A stretch of 64,000 bases of DNA from Syntrophales bacterium. Lineage in GTDB: Bacteria > Desulfobacterota > Syntrophia > Syntrophales > UBA2210. Position 1 is the first letter of the stretch, and each line of letters starts with the position of its first letter. The position numbers were made by a program, and so were the translations under genes. The stretch spans positions 1-64,000 of the forward strand of contig JALOBE010000003.1 in the NCBI GenBank assembly GCA_023228425.1. The letters are read 5' to 3'. Under the pieces are notes generated by a model. It saw only the letters and a list, made by a program, of their open reading frames with translations, did no database searches and had not been told where the DNA came from. Shown one piece after another: positions 59,423-64,000 of this stretch.

Positions 59423-60178
59423 CTAAATGGTATTCCCCCCGTCGACGGCGAGTACCTGTCCCGTGACATAGCCCGATGAAGCATCGGACGCGAAGAACAG
59501 AACGGCTCCCGTCATCTCCTCCGGTTCTCCAATGCGACCCATGGGCGTCATAGTGAGGGCCGCGCCGAGAATGTCGGGATTGTCCCAGAGAGCGCGACTG
59601 AACTCGGTCCTTGTTAATCCCGGAGCGATGCAGTTTACCCGTATATTCATGTGGGCCCATTGCCTGGCCATCACTTTCGTCGCGAATATGACGCCAGCCT
59701 TGCTGATCGAGTAGACCGGAAGAATCCCCGGAGTGATTCCCTCGACAGAAGATACGTTGATGATCGACCCTCCACCCCGCTCGCCCATGATCCGCGCCAC
59801 GTACTGGCTCGTGAAAAACAGGCCCTTGAGATTGAGGTTCATGATCGAATCCCAGCCCCGTTCGTCCACATCGATGGCCTGGGCCATGGTGGGGTTCGTG
59901 GCGGCATTGTTCACCAGAATATCGATGGTTCCAAAAACGTTCCTGACTTTTTCGACCATCTCCGAAATCTGGTCCAGCCGTCCCACATGGGCGGGAACGG
60001 CGATTGCTTCTCTGCCCCGTCCCTTTATTTCTTCGGCCACACGTTCAAGGTCGGGCATCTTCCTGCTCGCCACGGCAACATCCACTCCGGCATCCGCCAG
60101 GGCCAGGGCTATCGCCCTTCCGATGCCGCGGCTGCCGCCCGTTACGAGGGCTTTTTTTCCTTCCAGGGAACAGGTCAT
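59423..60178 (-). CDS. Short-chain dehydrogenase/reductase (FabG-like)
   Basis: 251 residues. Cofactor motif VTGGSRGIGRAIALAL, NNAATN, and catalytic Ser-Tyr-Lys (INVSSVEG; PVYSISKAG), with the end DGGNTI. An arginine-type region at SRKMPDLE suggests NADP. ATG at 60178 follows AAGGAGGGGGTATGAC; a GTG-type longer frame upstream is not needed. It lies between ispE and the tRNA-Gln/prs pair, where many relatives have no gene, so it may be inserted. Substrate unknown. Confidence 0.93.
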   Translation of the reverse strand: MTCSLEGKKALVTGGSRGIGRAIALALADAGVDVAVASRKMPDLERVAEEIKGRGREAIAVPAHVGRLDQISEMVEKVRNVFGTIDILVNNAATNPTMAQAIDVDERGWDSIMNLNLKGLFFTSQYVARIMGERGGGSIINVSSVEGITPGILPVYSISKAGVIFATKVMARQWAHMNIRVNCIAPGLTRTEFSRALWDNPDILGAALTMTPMGRIGEPEEMTGAVLFFASDASSGYVTGQVLAVDGGNTI

Positions 60179-60205
60179 GTCATACCCCCTCCTTCCGGAC
60201 ATGGG

Positions 60206-61057
60206 TCACATCGAACGGGCGCTCACCGTAAAGGGGGCACCTTTTTTTTCTCTCATACGACTCGCGGCGTGTTCGGCGTCGATGGGTGACTCGAAGATTC
60301 CAAATACCGTGGGGCCGCTTCCCGACATCAGGGCACCCAGCGCTCCCTCGGCCATAAGGCGTTGTTTAATATCCGATATGGCAGGACAGATCCGCTCCGA
60401 CACCCTCTCAAGATCATTTTCGAGTCCGTCCGTGATCTGACGCACCGTTTGAAGTCGCGGGATCGTATATTGTATCCGTTCGTTTGTCAATCCAATTCTG
60501 TATGCCCCATAGACTTCAACCGTTGAAAGAGGCACGCCGGGGTTGCAGATCACGAACCAGAGGGTCGGCAGGTTTTCCACAGGCCGGAGGAGTTCTCCGC
60601 GGCCGAATGCCCAGCATGATGAGACCCCCTGGATGAAAAAGGGAACATCCGATCCGAGAGCGGCTCCCATGCCCGTCAGATCCTCCCCGTTCAGTCCGGC
60701 CCCGGTCATGTCGTTCAATGTTGTCAGGGTGGTCGCCGCGTTGGAGCTTCCTCCTCCAAGTCCTGCGGCAAGGGGGATCCTTTTTCTGATTTCTATGGAA
60801 ACTCCCCGGGGAACTCCCGTTGCCTCCCTGAAGAGGACTGCTGCACGAAAGGCTATATTGTCAGCGTTTTCAGGGAGGTCGGCTCCGGAACAGCGAAGGG
60901 AAATGCCGTCGCCTCCAAGCGAGAATGACATCTCGTCGCAGAGGCTGATCCGTTGCATGAGGCCGGCTATTTCATGAAATCCGTCGGCCCGTTTCCCCAG
61001 GACCTTCAGAACAAGATTGACCTTGGCCGGGGACTTCCTGGTAACGATGGGGCTCAC
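60206..61057 (-). CDS. ispE: 4-diphosphocytidyl-2-C-methyl-D-erythritol kinase
   Basis: 283 residues, GHMP kinase family. KSPAKVNLVLKVLGKRADGF HEI at the start, ATP loop IPLAAGLGGGSSNAATTLTT near 91, and SGSGPTVFGIF near 243. It phosphorylates CDP-ME in the non-mevalonate isoprenoid pathway. Overlaps the DUF1844 gene by 4 nt. Confidence 0.96.
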   Translation of the reverse strand: MSPIVTRKSPAKVNLVLKVLGKRADGFHEIAGLMQRISLCDEMSFSLGGDGISLRCSGADLPENADNIAFRAAVLFREATGVPRGVSIEIRKRIPLAAGLGGGSSNAATTLTTLNDMTGAGLNGEDLTGMGAALGSDVPFFIQGVSSCWAFGRGELLRPVENLPTLWFVICNPGVPLSTVEVYGAYRIGLTNERIQYTIPRLQTVRQITDGLENDLERVSERICPAISDIKQRLMAEGALGALMSGSGPTVFGIFESPIDAEHAASRMREKKGAPFTVSARSM

Positions 61058-61521
61058 GATTCCTTCACGTACCGCATTCTGAGCTCGTAAAGCAGCGTTT
61101 CGATCGTTCGTTTCTCGTCTTCCGTGAGGTTACCTTCGGTTTTTTCCTTGAGCATCGCAATAAGTTCGATCATCTGTTTCACAGCGGGGAGATTTTTCTC
61201 CTGTTTACCCGTGGCCGGGTCGGCCATATCACCGAATTGAAAGGCCGCTGAGGCGTAGAGTGAGAAAATGAAGCCCGAAAAATCGATCTTCGGCAGCTCC
61301 CGGGCACCCTGTGCCGACCCGGGCTGTTCCCCGACGGGAGGAGGCCCCCCGTCTTCTCCGGAAGGCCCGTCTCCCCGTTTCTCCTCTTCAGGAGTCTCTT
61401 TCGAAGCCTGCTCTCCCGGATCTTCTTTCCGGGCCTGTTCATCCCGTTCTTTCGCGCGCTCGTCGCTGAATATCCGTCTATCCCTGATCACAAACCCCTT
61501 TTCTTCATCATTCTCAGACAT
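61054..61521 (-). CDS. DUF1844 protein
   Basis: 155 residues. A charged, Pro/Glu-rich N-terminal half (to about 75) leads to the DUF1844 domain: PKIDFSGFIFSLYASAAFQF GDMADP, then NLPAVKQMIELIAMLKEKTE GNLTEDE. Common in Desulfobacterota next to ispE; function unknown. ATG at 61521 follows GGAGGAAGAT; the GTG four codons earlier is overlapped by that site. Confidence 0.88.
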   Translation of the reverse strand: MSENDEEKGFVIRDRRIFSDERAKERDEQARKEDPGEQASKETPEEEKRGDGPSGEDGGPPPVGEQPGSAQGARELPKIDFSGFIFSLYASAAFQFGDMADPATGKQEKNLPAVKQMIELIAMLKEKTEGNLTEDEKRTIETLLYELRMRYVKES

Positions 61522-61555
61522 ATCTTCCTCCACAGGTGCTGCCGGAAACCTTTGT

Positions 61556-61640
61556 GGTGTGTCATTTCGAGGAACGAAGCGATGAGAAATCGTTCTTTTC
61601 TAACGCCGGCGAACAGGATTTCTCCCCGCGGTCAAAACGA
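61556..61640. repeat. Family-A repeat core
   Basis: GTCATTTCGAGGAACGAAGC, GATGAGAAATCGTTCTTTTC and AGGATTTCTCCCCGCGGTCA then AAACGACA form one core without arms. Confidence 0.78.
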
Positions 61641-61685
61641 CACAATCGATAGTGTTCCTAAAGGTCTTTGCCGGTACTGTCTTTC

Positions 61686-61723
61686 GCGCCCGGTACATCC
61701 CCACGACGGATGTATCCGGGCGC
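61686..61723. terminator. Long hairpin between clpB and DUF1844
   Basis: GCGCCCGGTACATCC (61686-61700) pairs with GGATGTA-T-CCGGGCGC (61708-61723) with one bulged T: fifteen base pairs. No T-run follows on either strand. Probably the 3' hairpin of clpB mRNA. Confidence 0.55.
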
Positions 61724-61821
61724 CGTGTTGTTCCGACACATAGATGTGTGGCGTTGTCACAAAAAAGCTCACTTCCGGTGCCGCCGTACTTCCGGAAAGG
61801 GGGCTTCGGGAACTCCTTCTC

Positions 61822-64000
61822 TCAAGTGGCGGTAAACACTACTCTTCCCGACTGATCCACGTCGCCGATGATCGTGTCCCCCTCTGAAAAAGCACCTTCC
61901 AGTATTTTTGTCGCCAGGGGATCCTCCACTATTTTCTGAAGCGCACGCTTCAGGGGCCGGGCACCGTAGGCCGGGTCGAAACCCGCTTCGGCAATGTGCC
62001 GCCGGGCGTTTTCCGTAAGTTCGAGATCCATCCGACGGGTCTGGAGCCGCTCCCTCAAGAGCCTCACCTGAATTTCGACTATCGAGCTGATGTCCTCCAT
62101 GCTAAGGGCTCTGAAGGTGATAATATCGTCCAGCCGGTTGAGAAATTCGGGCTTGAAGGTGGCACGAAGCGCTTCGAGGGTAAGCCGTTCCTGTTCCTCC
62201 CTGGTCAGGGACGCGTCCTGAAGCCACTGCCCGCCGATGTTGGATGTCATGATGGCGATGGTGTTCTTGAAGTCCACCGTGCGGCCGTGCCCGTCGGTCA
62301 GACGCCCGTCGTCGAGTATCTGTAACAGAATATTGAACACGTCGGGATGGGCTTTTTCAATCTCGTCGAAGAGCAGCACCGCGTAGGGCCGTCTCCTGAC
62401 GGCCTCCGTAAGGAAGCCCCCTTCATCATATCCCACGTATCCCGGGGGGGCGCCGATAAGACGCGCCACGGAATGTTTTTCCATGAATTCGGACATGTCG
62501 ATCCTGATCATGGCATGCTCGTCGTCGAACATGAACTCCGCGAGAGCTTTGGAAAGCTCCGTCTTGCCCACGCCGGTGGGACCCATGAAGATGAATGATC
62601 CAATGGGCCGGTTGGGATCCTGGAGCCCCGAGTGGGCCCGGCGCAGTGCCCTCGACACAACGCTGATGGCTTCGTCCTGACCCACGACCCTGAGGCTGAG
62701 CCGCTCTTCCATATGCAGAAGTTTCTGGATGTCGCTTTCCATCATGCGGTTCACGGGAATACCCGTCCATTTCGCCACAACCTCCGCCACGTCATCGGCA
62801 TCGACCTCTTCTTTCAGCGTTTTTCCCTCAGCCTGGAGCTCCCCGAGCTCCTTCAACCGGGCTTCAAGTTCGGTGTTGAGCTGAACCAGCGTGCCGTAGC
62901 GGATTTCCGCCGCCCTGGCGAGGTTTCCTTCACGCTGGGCATTCTGCTCTTCTGTTTTGAGTTCCTCCTGCTGTTCCTTGATCGTCTGTATGGCTTTGAT
63001 CGCCTCCTTTTCCCGCAACCAGGATTCCTTCATGCCATCCCTTGATTTTTTGAGGTCTTCAATTTCCTTTTCAAGTTTCGACAGGCGTTCCTTCGATGCC
63101 GTGTCGGATTCCTTTTTCAGGGATTCCCGCTCAATTTCCAACTGCATGATCTTTCGTTCTATAGCATCGATTTCAGCAGGCAGGCTGTCGAGTTCAATCC
63201 TCAACCGCGAGGCGGATTCATCGATCAGATCGACCGCTTTGTCGGGAAGAAAACGGTCGCTTATATACCGATCCGACAGGGTTGCCGCCGCGACAATGGC
63301 TGAATCCATGATCCTGACGCCGTGGTGAACTTCATAGCGCTCCTTGAGGCCCCTCAGAATCGCTATGGTGTCCTCTACGGAGGGTTCCTGTACCAGTATC
63401 GGCTGAAACCGGCGTTCCAGGGCGGCGTCCTTCTCGATGTATTTGCGGTATTCGTTCAGGGTTGTGGCGCCCACGCAGCGGAGTTCTCCCCTGGCCAGGG
63501 CCGGCTTGAGCATGTTCGAGGCATCCACGGCGCCTTCCGCCGCGCCCGCGCCGACCACGGTGTGCAACTCGTCAATGAATAGTATGATCCGGCCGTCCGC
63601 CTCGGTCACTTCCTTCAGAACCGCCTTCAGGCGGTCCTCGAATTCACCACGGTATTTCGCGCCGGCCACGAGGGCCCCCATGTCGAGGCCGACAACCTGC
63701 TTGTCCTTCAGGCTCTCGGGAACATCCCCGTTGACAATGCGCTGGGCGAGCCCTTCGACGATGGCTGTCTTTCCCACGCCCGGTTCTCCGATCAGGACGG
63801 GGTTGTTCTTTGTTCTCCGTGACAGTACCTGCATTACGCGCCGGATTTCATCATCCCGACCGATAACGGGGTCAAATTTACCCTTTCGGGCCGCGTCGTT
63901 GAAATCGCGGGCAAAGCGTTTCAGTGCCTGGTACTTGTCTTCCGGATTCTGGTCCGTGATACGCTGTCCGCCCCTGATGTCCACAAGCATCTTCAGGAGC
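61822..64000 (-). CDS. clpB: ATP-dependent disaggregase ClpB (incomplete at window edge)
   Basis: The C-terminal 726 residues are present; the start lies beyond 64000. First nucleotide-binding domain: [15 protein letters not shown], Walker [38 protein letters not shown]. Middle coiled coil (about 290-400 of this part) specific for ClpB. Second domain: [41 protein letters not shown]. It rescues aggregated proteins together with DnaK. The N-terminal domain is not in the window. Confidence 0.96.
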   Translation of the reverse strand, partial: LLKMLVDIRGGQRITDQNPEDKYQALKRFARDFNDAARKGKFDPVIGRDDEIRRVMQVLSRRTKNNPVLIGEPGVGKTAIVEGLAQRIVNGDVPESLKDKQVVGLDMGALVAGAKYRGEFEDRLKAVLKEVTEADGRIILFIDELHTVVGAGAAEGAVDASNMLKPALARGELRCVGATTLNEYRKYIEKDAALERRFQPILVQEPSVEDTIAILRGLKERYEVHHGVRIMDSAIVAAATLSDRYISDRFLPDKAVDLIDESASRLRIELDSLPAEIDAIERKIMQLEIERESLKKESDTASKERLSKLEKEIEDLKKSRDGMKESWLREKEAIKAIQTIKEQQEELKTEEQNAQREGNLARAAEIRYGTLVQLNTELEARLKELGELQAEGKTLKEEVDADDVAEVVAKWTGIPVNRMMESDIQKLLHMEERLSLRVVGQDEAISVVSRALRRAHSGLQDPNRPIGSFIFMGPTGVGKTELSKALAEFMFDDEHAMIRIDMSEFMEKHSVARLIGAPPGYVGYDEGGFLTEAVRRRPYAVLLFDEIEKAHPDVFNILLQILDDGRLTDGHGRTVDFKNTIAIMTSNIGGQWLQDASLTREEQERLTLEALRATFKPEFLNRLDDIITFRALSMEDISSIVEIQVRLLRERLQTRRMDLELTENARRHIAEAGFDPAYGARPLKRALQKIVEDPLATKILEGAFSEGDTIIGDVDQSGRVVFTAT

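Overview
The window comes from the chromosome of an anaerobic, Syntrophales-like member of the Desulfobacterota (old Deltaproteobacteria). This is inferred from content: a TRAP uptake system with CoA-transferase and enoyl-CoA hydratase, a 2-hydroxyacyl-CoA dehydratase with its ATP-dependent activator, a biotin-dependent-type carboxyltransferase, a membrane pyrophosphatase and many thiolase/SDR/MaoC acyl-CoA genes. There is no rRNA operon, CRISPR array or intact transposon. One tRNA gene (Gln) is present.

Layout. 1-3 kb: a DUF523-DUF1722 protein (-), then a thiolase-like gene (+) interrupted by one in-frame TGA followed by a bacterial-SECIS-like hairpin, and its DUF35 partner. 3.4-10.3 kb: a TetR regulator with matching operator-like sites on both sides, then dctP-dctQ-dctM, enoyl-CoA hydratase, class III CoA-transferase and a GNAT gene. 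10.4-12.8 kb: zinc ribbon, PAS histidine kinase and NarL-type regulator, translationally coupled. 13.2-19.3 kb: amidohydrolase, carboxyltransferase, MaoC hydratase, two small heat-shock proteins and a DUF2179/DUF5698 membrane protein, separated by repeats. 19.7-28.5 kb (-): a nine-gene aromatic amino-acid operon, aroF-aroB-pheA-aroD-aroE-aroA-aroK-aroC-tyrA, preceded by a Phe/Tyr-rich leader peptide and an intrinsic terminator, a transcription attenuator. 28.7-32.1 kb (+): two dehydratase subunits and activator, divergent from the aro operon. 32.6-34.1 kb (-): efp and epmA. 34.7-40.8 kb: an acyl-CoA synthetase alpha-type protein, a GpsA-like dehydrogenase, an unknown membrane-anchored protein, a HAD phosphatase, coaE and a gamma-carbonic-anhydrase-like protein. 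41-43.9 kb (-): two PilT-type ATPases and a degenerate receiver-like protein. 44.1-53 kb: DUF4301 protein, PP-loop protein, LysM protein, then a + strand run ending in an EF-G. 53.1-57.1 kb: hppA flanked by IS630 and IS200 remnants and a partial pth duplicate. 57.1-64 kb (-): clpB (incomplete), DUF1844, ispE, SDR, tRNA-Gln, prs, rplY, pth.

Two dispersed repeat families fill most intergenic gaps. Family A is a GTCATTTCGA / TCGAAATGAC palindromic core with degenerate short tandem arms. Family B is a ~165-200 bp MITE-like element with imperfect terminal inverted repeats (TGACGGCTTCGTAAAA type). Two B copies have 7-8 bp flanking direct repeats, one of which carries the coaE start codon.

The strongest leads are the TGA-containing thiolase with its SECIS-like element and the aro-operon attenuator. 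All family assignments rest on reading motifs by eye; no database search was possible.
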